Source of the DNA: Reichenbachiella sp. 5M10
GTDB lineage: Bacteria; Bacteroidota; Bacteroidia; Cytophagales; Cyclobacteriaceae
Direction of reading: 5' to 3'
Assembly: GCF_002742335.1 (NCBI RefSeq)
Contig: NZ_MDGR01000007.1
Location: 2,050,501-2,114,500, forward strand
DNA length: 64,000 nt
Part shown: positions 27,992 to 36,589 of the stretch, piece after piece
Layout: every line of letters begins with the position of its first letter
Numbering within the stretch: position 1 is the first letter of the stretch
The notes under the pieces: model-generated
What the model was told of the DNA's origin: nothing
Seen by the model: the letters and a program-made list of their open reading frames with translations, nothing else
Databases searched by the model: none
Translations under genes and position numbers: made by a program

Positions 27992-29080
27992 TCAAATAGA
28001 CGTCCTCAATCCAGACACCTTCTCGTGACGAGCTATGCCCAGGTCGATGAGTTGTGAAATCAAGTCTGTGTACAAGACTCCACTGGCCTCCCATAATTTG
28101 GGGTACATACTGATTTTGGTAAATCCTGGTATGGTGTTGATTTCATTGACAAGGATACGCCCCTCTTTGGTCAGAAACACATCAACTCGAGAGAATCCTT
28201 CACACTCCAATACTTGAAAGGTCCGTACGGCAATGTCTTGCACTTCTTTGATTTGCTCCTCAGTGATTTTGGCAGGGATATCGATGCGATAACCTTTGTC
28301 ATCGAGATACTTGGCCTCATAGGAATAAAAGTTCGCCGAAAACGAAATCTCACCTGGGACCGAAGCTTTGGGTTCTTCATTGCCTAGGATTGCACACTCG
28401 ATCTCACGACCGTCTACAAACTCTTCTATGACGATCTTTCGATCAAAAGCAAAAGCTTCATCCAAAGCTCGGTTGTACTCATCCTCTGTATCTGCCCTAT
28501 TGATCCCTACAGAGGATCCTAGGTTAGCTGGCTTGACAAAACACGGGATTCCTAGCTCGGTAGAAATCTCTGCAAAGGTAGGCCGCACCTCATGTGAGCG
28601 CAGTGCGATGTATTTACCTATCGGCAATCCTGCATCACGCAAGATACGTTTCATCACGTCTTTGTCCATACCCACAGCAGATCCTAATACGTCGCACCCG
28701 ACGAAAGGTACATTTGCGAGTTTTAGCAATCCCTGTGTCGCTCCATCCTCCCCCATCGGGCCATGCAAAATCGGAAAAACCACATCAACTTTCTCCGCCC
28801 ATTTTCCATTGGCTACATAATGTATCTGCCCTCCACTATTGGGCACGAGAGCTACTTCGCTGCTATCTATATTCAGAGACAGGTTTTCCCCTTCGCCAAG
28901 AATCAACTCAGACGCTTCATCATACAACCATTTGCCTTGCTTGGTGATCCCGATCAGTACCGGGTAAAAACGTGACGTATCCAATGCTTCGATGACATTT
29001 TTGGCAGAGCGCAATGAAATTTCATGCTCTGCTGACTTTCCTCCAAAGAGGATTCCGACGTTGATCCTATTGTTTGCCAT
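27992..29080 (-). CDS. ddl: D-alanine--D-alanine ligase
   Basis: 362 aa from the ATG at 29080; the frame also opens with TTG at 29089. ATP-grasp enzyme joining two D-alanines for peptidoglycan. N-terminal GILFGGKSAEHEISLRSA and C-terminal RVDVFLTKEGRILVNEINTIPG (metal-binding Glu/Asn) are diagnostic; HGPMGEDGATQGLLKLANVP is also conserved. It is divergent from the PASTA-domain gene, an arrangement common in Bacteroidota, and ends four bases from the convergent metalloprotease. Confidence 0.96.
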   Translation of the reverse strand: MANNRINVGILFGGKSAEHEISLRSAKNVIEALDTSRFYPVLIGITKQGKWLYDEASELILGEGENLSLNIDSSEVALVPNSGGQIHYVANGKWAEKVDVVFPILHGPMGEDGATQGLLKLANVPFVGCDVLGSAVGMDKDVMKRILRDAGLPIGKYIALRSHEVRPTFAEISTELGIPCFVKPANLGSSVGINRADTEDEYNRALDEAFAFDRKIVIEEFVDGREIECAILGNEEPKASVPGEISFSANFYSYEAKYLDDKGYRIDIPAKITEEQIKEVQDIAVRTFQVLECEGFSRVDVFLTKEGRILVNEINTIPGFTKISMYPKLWEASGVLYTDLISQLIDLGIARHEKVSGLRTSI

Positions 29081-29196
29081 AATTGGCAAAACTATGAATA
29101 AGTTTGATTTGAAATAAGACCTAGATGTTTATTTCAGAAATATTTCCCATCCATAGGAAATAGGTATTAATTTGCCTCTTTACAATATTCAAATCA

Positions 29197-30060
29197 ATGG
29201 AAGAAATCGAAGCAAAGAAAAAGACGACCAAGAAGCAATTCCTTATCCATCTCGGACTTGCCATTGCCACCCTGATTTTCATGGTCTACGCTATTTTCAA
29301 TATCTATTTTCCTATCGTCACCAATCACGGCGAAAGCATGACTGTCCCCAATTTGGAAGGCATAATGATCGAAGACCTAGAAGAATTCTTGGAAGAGCGA
29401 GATTTACGCTATGCTGTAGAACCGGACTCAGGTTATTCGGCCAAATACCCTGCCCTTGCGGTATTGAAACAGTTTCCACTCCCAAATTCAAAGGTCAAGC
29501 AAAATCGAAAAATCTACGTCACTCTCAATGCCAAACAACCTCCAGTCGTCAAGATGCCTTCCTTGACGGGTCGCTCTCTCAAGAATGCCCAACTGGAACT
29601 AAGAAGCCTCGGACTCTCTCTAGGTGAGATTCGGTACAAGCCAGACTTTGCCCTCAACACCATCTTGGAGCAATACCATCAGGGTAAAAAGATCGCGTCA
29701 GGCTCAGAGATAGCCAAAGGCTCCAAAATTGATTTTGAAGTGGCTGATGGCTTGGGCAATCAAAATTTCCAAATGCTCAACCTCAAAAACCTCAGTCTGG
29801 ATGAAGCCATCTTCGTCTTGCGCGGATATGGGCTCAAGGTCGGGGACGTTTTTTATGAAAATGAGGGATTTATCAACAAAGAAACCAAAGACGACTTAGG
29901 AGAAACCGTCTACAAAAAAACACCTGTCAAAGGAGGTCATGTATTCAAACAAAGCCCCAATGCTGAAAATAGCGCACGAATCGGGCAAAGCATCGATCTA
30001 TGGGTCGTAGAGGTAGACTCTACAACGCTAGAAACTCCGAGTTTAGAGATTGCTCAGTAA
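29197..30060 (+). CDS. membrane-anchored PASTA-domain protein
   Basis: 287 aa. Short basic cytoplasmic N-terminus (KKKTTKKQFLIH), one membrane helix at ~20-42, then three PASTA repeats in the periplasm: VPNLEGIMIEDLEEFL, MPSLTGRSLKNAQLELRS and LNLKNLSLDEAIFVLRGYG mark their starts. PASTA domains bind muropeptides or lipid II. No kinase or transpeptidase is fused. Placement opposite ddl supports a cell-wall role. The gene is followed 15 bases later by a sorted secreted protein. Confidence 0.9.
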   Translation: MEEIEAKKKTTKKQFLIHLGLAIATLIFMVYAIFNIYFPIVTNHGESMTVPNLEGIMIEDLEEFLEERDLRYAVEPDSGYSAKYPALAVLKQFPLPNSKVKQNRKIYVTLNAKQPPVVKMPSLTGRSLKNAQLELRSLGLSLGEIRYKPDFALNTILEQYHQGKKIASGSEIAKGSKIDFEVADGLGNQNFQMLNLKNLSLDEAIFVLRGYGLKVGDVFYENEGFINKETKDDLGETVYKKTPVKGGHVFKQSPNAENSARIGQSIDLWVVEVDSTTLETPSLEIAQ

Positions 30061-30075
30061 TCCGAACATACAATC

Positions 30076-31905
30076 ATGTCCAAGCAGTGTTTTACATACC
30101 TCATAGGCCTACTGATCATGACGTCTCAGTTGCAAGCACAACTCATCGTCAAACCTATCAGGCACACCTATTTGGACTCCAAGAGCACTGCGACACAAGG
30201 ACGATTCAAAATCCATAGTGACACACTTTCACTTCCGTTTTGGGATGATTTTTCGACTTCTTATCAAGTCGCTGATTCTACGCTATGGTACAGTGGTGAG
30301 AATGTATGGATCAACGCAACCACGGCTATTACACCTCCAAGCATCAATGTAGCGAGCTTTGATGGAGTAGATGGCTCAGGAACACCTTATGGCACTGACT
30401 CCAACAATTCGACAATCACCGATATACTCGAATCACAAGCCATCAATTTGGCCGGACTGACCTCTACAGACAACGTCTACCTGAGCTATTACTGGCAGCA
30501 ACAAGGCTATGGCGAGATTCCCGAACCTTCAGATTCTTTGGTGGTCAAATTTTGGACAATCAACAAAGAATGGGTCACACCTGAGGGAGGTCGTATCATC
30601 GGTGATCCGGATACTCCAGACGATGTTTTCACCAAGAACAGCATACACCTCAATGAAACAGACTACCTACATCCAGGGTTTAAATTCAAGTTTGTAGCAT
30701 ATGGCAATCCTACGGGTCCCTTTGACGTATGGCATGTAGATTATGTTCTTTTGGACAAAAACAGAACAATCGCTGGAGAGTCAATCGATGATTATGCTAT
30801 TTCCACACAACCTACGTCACTATTCAACCGCTATTCTAGCATTCCTTTCGATCAGTTGTTTCACTACCCAGACAGTATTTTTGCTCCCATTGACTTCACC
30901 TTGACTTCCTTTCAGGACGCTCAAGGGCGCAACGTGGCTTTTGAACTCATCGTCACAGATACCTTGAATCAAACCATAGTCTACAACAAACCACAAGACC
31001 CCGACCAACTTGTACTCAATGGGGTAGATGACCAAAACCAATACCAAACCTACCCGCTGACATTAGCCGATTTCGCTCCATACAGTGATCAAGATTCTTT
31101 ATTCCTGAGTACGACGATCATTTTCAACAGCTCAGATGACCCAAAGTACCAAATCAATGATACGGCACGCTACTACAGTACGGTGCACGAGACCTTAGCC
31201 TATGACGATGGCTCTGCCGAATACTCCGCAGGCATCAATCAGACGAGTGGAGAACTGGCCGTACAGTTTAGCACCCCTTCTCAAGACACGCTCACACACA
31301 TAGACATTCATTTCCCGCAGATTTACCCGACACCGGACATCAGTACCATCACGCTCTATGTCTACAAAGACCTCTCTGGTGCAGATGCCTCCACACTCGG
31401 TGCAGGAGAGTTCAGTGCCATCTATGCCACCAAACAAAATGAATTTGCACGCTATACGCTCCCCACTCCTATTGTACTCAAGCAAGGCACTTTTTTCATT
31501 TCCATGAAGCAATTCACCAACAATTATATCCCCGTCGGCTTAGATAAAAATACGCAAAACCAAGACCTAATCTACTACAAAACTGGACAGGACTGGGTTC
31601 AAAACAACGCACAAAACCTGAAGGGAACACTGATGATTAGAGCGATATTCGCAGACAATGATTTCGTAGTGGCGGCAACTCCAGACGCTGTGCCCCCCTT
31701 GCGTTTTTTTCCCAATCCTGCAAATCATCAAATCACTATAGAATCGCCTATCGATGAACTACGTATACTCAATCTGTCTGGGCAGACCGTACTCCATAGC
31801 ACCAATCAAACGGTCAAGGTATCTCAACTCCAAGAGGGACTGTATATAATTAAAATTAGAAAAGGGAGCAGTATCACGACTGAAAAACTACTAATCAAAC
31901 ACTAG
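30076..31905 (+). CDS. secreted protein with type IX sorting domain
   Basis: 609 aa. Signal peptide MSKQCFTYLIGLLIMTSQLQAQ; a long beta-rich mature region beginning with a jelly-roll-like portion (LPFWDDFSTSYQVADSTLWY ... VWHVDYVLLDKN); C-terminal LRFFPNPANHQITIESP and EGLYIIKIRKG form a Por sorting domain. No catalytic motif recognised. Probably exported and attached to the cell surface. Its TAG stop overlaps the convergent nspC stop in a shared CTAG. Confidence 0.87.
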   Translation: MSKQCFTYLIGLLIMTSQLQAQLIVKPIRHTYLDSKSTATQGRFKIHSDTLSLPFWDDFSTSYQVADSTLWYSGENVWINATTAITPPSINVASFDGVDGSGTPYGTDSNNSTITDILESQAINLAGLTSTDNVYLSYYWQQQGYGEIPEPSDSLVVKFWTINKEWVTPEGGRIIGDPDTPDDVFTKNSIHLNETDYLHPGFKFKFVAYGNPTGPFDVWHVDYVLLDKNRTIAGESIDDYAISTQPTSLFNRYSSIPFDQLFHYPDSIFAPIDFTLTSFQDAQGRNVAFELIVTDTLNQTIVYNKPQDPDQLVLNGVDDQNQYQTYPLTLADFAPYSDQDSLFLSTTIIFNSSDDPKYQINDTARYYSTVHETLAYDDGSAEYSAGINQTSGELAVQFSTPSQDTLTHIDIHFPQIYPTPDISTITLYVYKDLSGADASTLGAGEFSAIYATKQNEFARYTLPTPIVLKQGTFFISMKQFTNNYIPVGLDKNTQNQDLIYYKTGQDWVQNNAQNLKGTLMIRAIFADNDFVVAATPDAVPPLRFFPNPANHQITIESPIDELRILNLSGQTVLHSTNQTVKVSQLQEGLYIIKIRKGSSITTEKLLIKH

Positions 31906-33032
31906 GACAAGCGGTCTCTGAAATCAGCATAACCAAACTCCTTGACCCGTTCGAATCTCCCATCACTATACACTATCGCAATGGATGGGTGCGCCACGCC
32001 ATTGAACGTAGATGTCTTGACCATCGTATAATGGATCATATCCAAAAAAGTAATCGAATCACCTACTTGCAATTCATGATCAAATCCATAGGCCTCTAGG
32101 TAGTCCCCTGCCAAACAACTCACCCCGCCCAAACGGTATGCGCGTTGGCCATCTTTGACCTCTCTGTCTCCCTCTACCAGCTTAGGCCGATAAGGCATCT
32201 CCAGACAATCCGGCATGTGGCAAGTAAACGACGCATCAATGATGGCCGTCCGCACACCATTGCGCTCGACCACATCGAGCACTGAGGTTTTCAAAAAACC
32301 CGTCTCCCAAGCAAAAGCACTGCCCGGCTCTAGCAAAATATCCACCTGGTGTTTGGTCTTGAACGCTCGGAGTATCTCGATAAGGTGCTCTACATCGTAT
32401 CCCTCACGAGTCATCAAGTGTCCTCCACCCAGATTGAGCCATTTGGCATTCGCCAAAAGGTGGCCAAACTTGGTTTCGATGGCTTGTAAGACTTTCTCCA
32501 AGGCATACGAATCACTCTCACAAAGCACATGCGAATGAAGGCCTTCAACTCCGTCAGGCAAGCCTGTAGACAATTCTGATTCCGTGATACCTAGACGAGA
32601 ATGAGGCGAAGCAGGGTTGTACAAATCTGTCTCTACATCAGATTCCTGTGGGTTGATACGTAAACCAATGGATACCCCTGCAGCAAGGCATTTATCCTTA
32701 TATTGCTTGTACTGGGACAAAGAATTGAAAGTCAAGTGACTTGACCCCTTGATGATTTCATCGATATCCTGAGGACTATAGGCCACACAATACGTATGAG
32801 AAAGCGTACGCATATGTTCATTGCAAAGCAATACTTCATTGAGGGAGCTTGCAGTCGCTCCCTCAATGTATTCTTTGACTATTGGAAAAGCACTCCACAT
32901 TGAAAACCCCTTGAAAGCCAGGATAATCTCCACCCCAGCCTCATGGCTTACACGCTGTATCAATTCAAGGTTGCTCCTCAACTTATCTTCTTCCAGTACG
33001 AAACAGGGAGAAGGAATTGTGTAATCACTCAT
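31902..33032 (-). CDS. nspC: carboxynorspermidine decarboxylase
   Basis: 376 aa PLP fold-III decarboxylase. IPSPCFVLEEDKLRSNLELI is the typical opening; ILAFKGFSMWSAFP holds the PLP lysine; HSHVLCESDSYALE and WLNLGGGHLMTREGYD follow. It decarboxylates carboxynorspermidine or carboxyspermidine to finish triamine synthesis. It starts two bases after the dehydrogenase stop, giving a two-gene operon. Confidence 0.93.
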   Translation of the reverse strand: MSDYTIPSPCFVLEEDKLRSNLELIQRVSHEAGVEIILAFKGFSMWSAFPIVKEYIEGATASSLNEVLLCNEHMRTLSHTYCVAYSPQDIDEIIKGSSHLTFNSLSQYKQYKDKCLAAGVSIGLRINPQESDVETDLYNPASPHSRLGITESELSTGLPDGVEGLHSHVLCESDSYALEKVLQAIETKFGHLLANAKWLNLGGGHLMTREGYDVEHLIEILRAFKTKHQVDILLEPGSAFAWETGFLKTSVLDVVERNGVRTAIIDASFTCHMPDCLEMPYRPKLVEGDREVKDGQRAYRLGGVSCLAGDYLEAYGFDHELQVGDSITFLDMIHYTMVKTSTFNGVAHPSIAIVYSDGRFERVKEFGYADFRDRLS

Positions 33033-33034
33033 TC

Positions 33035-34240
33035 TTACTTGACCTCTAGATCCACATCATGCTGCTCTACCCACGGCAAACCTTGAGTCATGAGTTGTTC
33101 CATGAATGGATCTGGGTTGAACTCCTCTACGTTAAAGACTCCCGCTCCTGTCCATTTCTGAGTCAGTACCATCATCGCGCCGATCATGGCAGGTACCCCA
33201 GTAGTATATGACACTCCTTGTGCACCTGTCTCATCAAATGCGGCTTGATGGCTACAGTTATTGTAAACATAATAGGTCTTATCCTTGCCATCTTTTTTGC
33301 CTTGGATACGACAGCCAATAGAGGTCTCTCCTACATAGTTGTCCCCCAGACTACCCGGGTCTGGCAATACAGCCTTGAGAAACTGCAAGGGCACAATTTG
33401 CTTACCTTCATAGTTGATGGGCTCGATGCCTGCCATTCCTATATTTTGAATGACACGAAGATGTGTCAAGTACTCGTCACCAAAAGTCATCCAAAACCTC
33501 GCACGCTTGAGCGATGGAAAATTTTTCACCAAAGACTCTAGCTCTTCATGATAGATCACATAGCTAGCTCTTGACCCTATGTTTGGGTAGTTGAGTTCTT
33601 GTCTGATCTCATGCGGTTCCGTTTCGATCCATTGACCATTTTCCCAATACTTCCCTTTTTGGGTCACCTCTCTAATGTTGATCTCTGGATTGAAGTTGGT
33701 TGCAAAGGCCTTGCCATGATCTCCCCCATTACAATCCACGATATCTAAATATTCGATCTCATCGAAATGGTGCTTGGCTGCATAGGCAGTATAAATACTA
33801 GTCACCCCAGGATCAAACCCACAGCCCAATACAGCCGTCAAGCCCGCCTCTTTGAACTTATCTTGATAGGCCCACTGCCAGCTGTACTCAAACTTGGCCT
33901 CATCTTGCGGTTCGTAATTGGCTGTATCTAGATAATGTACCCCTGTCTCTAAACAGGCATCCATGATCGTCAAATCTTGGTAAGGCAAAGCAACATTGAT
34001 AACCATTTCAGGTTTGACCTCATTGATCAAAGTCACCAATTCTGGGACATTATCCGCATCGACACGAGCCGTAGATATACTCACACCAGTCTCTTTCTGG
34101 ATATCAGCTGCGATCACATCACACTTAGACTGTGTCCTGCTTGCTAAACATATCTCTGTAAATACACTGCTATTCAAGGCGCATTTATAGGCTACTACTC
34201 TGCCGACTCCCCCAGCACCGATGATTAATACTTTGGACAT
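33035..34240 (-). CDS. carboxynorspermidine dehydrogenase (saccharopine dehydrogenase family)
   Basis: 401 aa. N-terminal Rossmann motif LIIGAGGVGRVVAYKCA; long C-terminal catalytic domain with GCGFDPGVTSIYTAYAAKH, typical of the saccharopine dehydrogenase/CANSDH family. With aspartate semialdehyde and a diamine it forms carboxy(nor)spermidine, the substrate of the next gene. The alternative, lysine catabolic saccharopine dehydrogenase, is disfavoured by the nspC neighbour. Confidence 0.92.
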   Translation of the reverse strand: MSKVLIIGAGGVGRVVAYKCALNSSVFTEICLASRTQSKCDVIAADIQKETGVSISTARVDADNVPELVTLINEVKPEMVINVALPYQDLTIMDACLETGVHYLDTANYEPQDEAKFEYSWQWAYQDKFKEAGLTAVLGCGFDPGVTSIYTAYAAKHHFDEIEYLDIVDCNGGDHGKAFATNFNPEINIREVTQKGKYWENGQWIETEPHEIRQELNYPNIGSRASYVIYHEELESLVKNFPSLKRARFWMTFGDEYLTHLRVIQNIGMAGIEPINYEGKQIVPLQFLKAVLPDPGSLGDNYVGETSIGCRIQGKKDGKDKTYYVYNNCSHQAAFDETGAQGVSYTTGVPAMIGAMMVLTQKWTGAGVFNVEEFNPDPFMEQLMTQGLPWVEQHDVDLEVK

Positions 34241-34399
34241 TTTATTCTTGTTTAATTTTTTGTGTAAATGTAAAAGAAAGCTAGACTTGAAAAGGGTCAG
34301 GACAAAAAAAATTACACACTAGACCAACGCCTACTATTGATTCTTGCATCATATTTTGCTAACTTATAACTCATATCCAATTACTTAAGCTGACTTCTC

Positions 34400-35008
34400 A
34401 TGTACAAACACACTATCTTTTCGCTTTTGCTATTGTCCATAGTCCTATTGGCATGTTCTAGCCAAAAGGATTTTGTCATTGAGTCTGACTATAGCTATAG
34501 TGGGCGCTTCAAAAAGTACAAGACATTCGATTTCATCATGATGTCAGAAAATGACTCGTTCGTACACAAGGGATTGGTAGAAAAAACCATCTCCTCTCGT
34601 ATGCATGCCCAAGGATATAGGTACACCGTCGACAAACCTGATTTGTTGATTACCTATAAGATTTTCTCGGAAAACTTTGCCATGAAAGGCTACTCTCAGC
34701 CCAATTTTGACCGCTGGGTACAAGAAAACTGGGGAGAAAAGCTCATGGTAGATGACAAGTTTGTACAAAATTCCAATTCGGATATCACTGCCGAATACAA
34801 CGACCAAAAGCACTACATGTACGATGGCACAATGCTTATTTCCTTTTTTGACCGAAAAAAGCGACAAACAGTCTGGCAGGGGTACGCCTCTGGGGTTTTT
34901 AGTGAAGGCAAAGAAACCTCCGAGCGTAGTGTCAAAATCGCCACTGCCAAAATATTCAGGGAGTTTCGTATCGTAGCGAATGGCTACATCATCAAAAAGG
35001 ATGTCTAG
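34400..35008 (+). CDS. DUF4136 lipoprotein
   Basis: 202 aa. Signal and lipobox in FSLLLLSIVLLACSSQ. The mature part fits DUF4136: DYSYSGRFKKYKTFDF near the start, KPDLLITYKIFSE in the middle and GTMLISFFDRKKRQTVWQG near the end. These are outer-membrane or periplasmic lipoproteins of unknown function. It is one of three such genes in the window (others at 53.9 and 54.6 kb). Confidence 0.82.
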   Translation: MYKHTIFSLLLLSIVLLACSSQKDFVIESDYSYSGRFKKYKTFDFIMMSENDSFVHKGLVEKTISSRMHAQGYRYTVDKPDLLITYKIFSENFAMKGYSQPNFDRWVQENWGEKLMVDDKFVQNSNSDITAEYNDQKHYMYDGTMLISFFDRKKRQTVWQGYASGVFSEGKETSERSVKIATAKIFREFRIVANGYIIKKDV

Positions 35009-35070
35009 CCATACATCTCCAATTTGACGTACGTTTCTTTCTTAATGGATTACCCAATCACACAGTATGC

Positions 35071-35523
35071 CTACTCTCCTAAAATCTGAGCGGTGTGTTC
35101 TTTGGTTTTGACTTTGCCTATGATCTCCTCAATCACTCCTTGCTCATCTATGACAAAAGTCGTACGAAATGTCCCCATGTATTTTCTACCATACATCTGC
35201 TTTTCTCCCCAAGTACCAAAAAGGTCGTGTACAGCTTTGTCCGTGTCAGCCAGTAGATCAAACGGCAGCTCATGTTTGTCAATGAACTTCTGATGTGATT
35301 TTTCATTATCAGTACTCACACCTAGCACTTGGTATCCTTTGGCAAGCAGGTTCTCGTAGTTGTCTCTCAAATTGCATGACTGGGTAGTACAACCAGGAGT
35401 ATTGTCCTTGGGATAAAAATACAGCACGAGTTTCTTACCAGCATAGTCAGCAAGTCTGATCGTTTCTCCTTTTTGGTTCACACCTTCGAATGCCGGAGCG
35501 ACATCTCCTATTTTCAATTCCAT
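35071..35523 (-). CDS. bcp: thioredoxin-dependent peroxiredoxin (Bcp/PrxQ)
   Basis: 150 aa from ATG 35523. Motif YFYPKDNTPGCTTQSCNLRD contains the peroxidatic cysteine (in PGCT) and the nearby resolving cysteine five residues later, as in atypical 2-Cys PrxQ. It reduces hydroperoxides with thioredoxin. It begins two bases after the receiver-CRP gene stop, so a redox-responsive regulator and a peroxide scavenger are probably on one transcript. Confidence 0.95.
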   Translation of the reverse strand: MELKIGDVAPAFEGVNQKGETIRLADYAGKKLVLYFYPKDNTPGCTTQSCNLRDNYENLLAKGYQVLGVSTDNEKSHQKFIDKHELPFDLLADTDKAVHDLFGTWGEKQMYGRKYMGTFRTTFVIDEQGVIEEIIGKVKTKEHTAQILGE

Positions 35524-35525
35524 AT

Positions 35526-36584
35526 TCAATAACCTCTAGATATAATAATAGCTAATTCCTCGACATCCAGCAGCTTGATTTTGTTGGATTCGATGGCGAT
35601 CAACCCCTCCGTCTTGAAATCGGACAATGTCCGAATCACAGACTCAGGAGATGTACCCACAATATTAGACAAATCTTCGCGCGAGATCGAGAATGCTTCG
35701 CTTTCCTTACCGTAATTTTTCTGTACAGACAACAAGGCCTCCGCGACCCGCTGGCGCACAGTGTTGTATGCCAAGTGCAGCATCTTCTCCTCTATATCCA
35801 AGATACTCTTGGATAGGATCTTGATGAAACTACTTGCTACGCCTCGATCCTTGTATATCAACTGAATGAAATCCTCTTTGGGGATGAAGTATGCTTCGAC
35901 CTCCTCAATCGACATGGCTCCCTCGCTATGATCGGAGAGAGTGATCAGATCATTGAACCCCAAAAAATCTTCAGCACCATGGATGCCTGTAATGAGCTCT
36001 TTGCCATCCGAATTGGTTTTGTACGTTTTGATTTTTCCTGATTTGATATAGATCAAGTGGTTGGGGTAATCACCCTGATGATAGAGTACTGTCTTTTTTT
36101 TGAAACTACGCAGCTTCTTTTCACGAGAAAGTTCCTTCAAGCTCTCAACCTCTTTGACATCATGAAAAAAATCATCCAACCCTGACACACTCGTCTCATA
36201 ATCCTTCTGCATCTGACGTGTACGTTCTATCCTAGCCTCTACTGCATCCAATAGTTCTACGTCATCATAAGGTTTGGTCAGGTAATCATCCGCCCCCAAA
36301 TTCATTCCTTTGCGCATATCTGACCGTTCGGCTTTGGCAGTCAAGAAAATAAACGGGATATGTGAAGTTTCTGGGTTGCGCATGACAATGTGCAACACTC
36401 CATAACCATCCAACCCAGGCATCATGATATCACAAATAATGAGATCCACAGAGTGTTCACGCAGCATCTTCACGCCTTCCTTGCCATCAGCAGCAGTGAG
36501 CACCTCATAATCTGCAAGTTCTAAGATCTCAGCAGTATTTTCTCTTACACTCGCATTGTCTTCTATCAGTAGTATTCGTACCAT
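35526..36584 (-). CDS. response regulator: receiver domain fused to CRP/FNR-type DNA-binding protein
   Basis: 352 aa. Receiver domain at 1-125 with ILLIEDNASVREN, the phosphoacceptor Asp52 in LIICDIMMPGLDG and the Lys in DDYLTKPYDDVE. A cyclic-nucleotide-binding-like beta-barrel (~155-270, VLYHQGDYPNHLIYIKSG) and a C-terminal Crp-type winged helix (~275-345, FSISREDLSNIVGTSPESVI) follow. No N-terminal Fe-S cysteines as in FNR. The natural input is the histidine kinase encoded five bases upstream. Expected DNA target is a TGAT-N4-ATCA-like palindrome; see the sites at 37.9 and 43.9 kb. Confidence 0.92.
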   Translation of the reverse strand: MVRILLIEDNASVRENTAEILELADYEVLTAADGKEGVKMLREHSVDLIICDIMMPGLDGYGVLHIVMRNPETSHIPFIFLTAKAERSDMRKGMNLGADDYLTKPYDDVELLDAVEARIERTRQMQKDYETSVSGLDDFFHDVKEVESLKELSREKKLRSFKKKTVLYHQGDYPNHLIYIKSGKIKTYKTNSDGKELITGIHGAEDFLGFNDLITLSDHSEGAMSIEEVEAYFIPKEDFIQLIYKDRGVASSFIKILSKSILDIEEKMLHLAYNTVRQRVAEALLSVQKNYGKESEAFSISREDLSNIVGTSPESVIRTLSDFKTEGLIAIESNKIKLLDVEELAIIISRGY

Positions 36585-36589
36585 GGGTA

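Noticed and set aside
29087-29094. TAGTTTTG on the minus strand as the ddl promoter -7 box
   Set aside because: It is only six bases from the chosen ATG, which would give an almost leaderless message, and no -33 element is present; not strong enough to list.
35900-35960. TGAT-N3-ATCA sequence as another FNR-like site
   Set aside because: It lies inside the receiver-CRP coding sequence and has the wrong spacer length.
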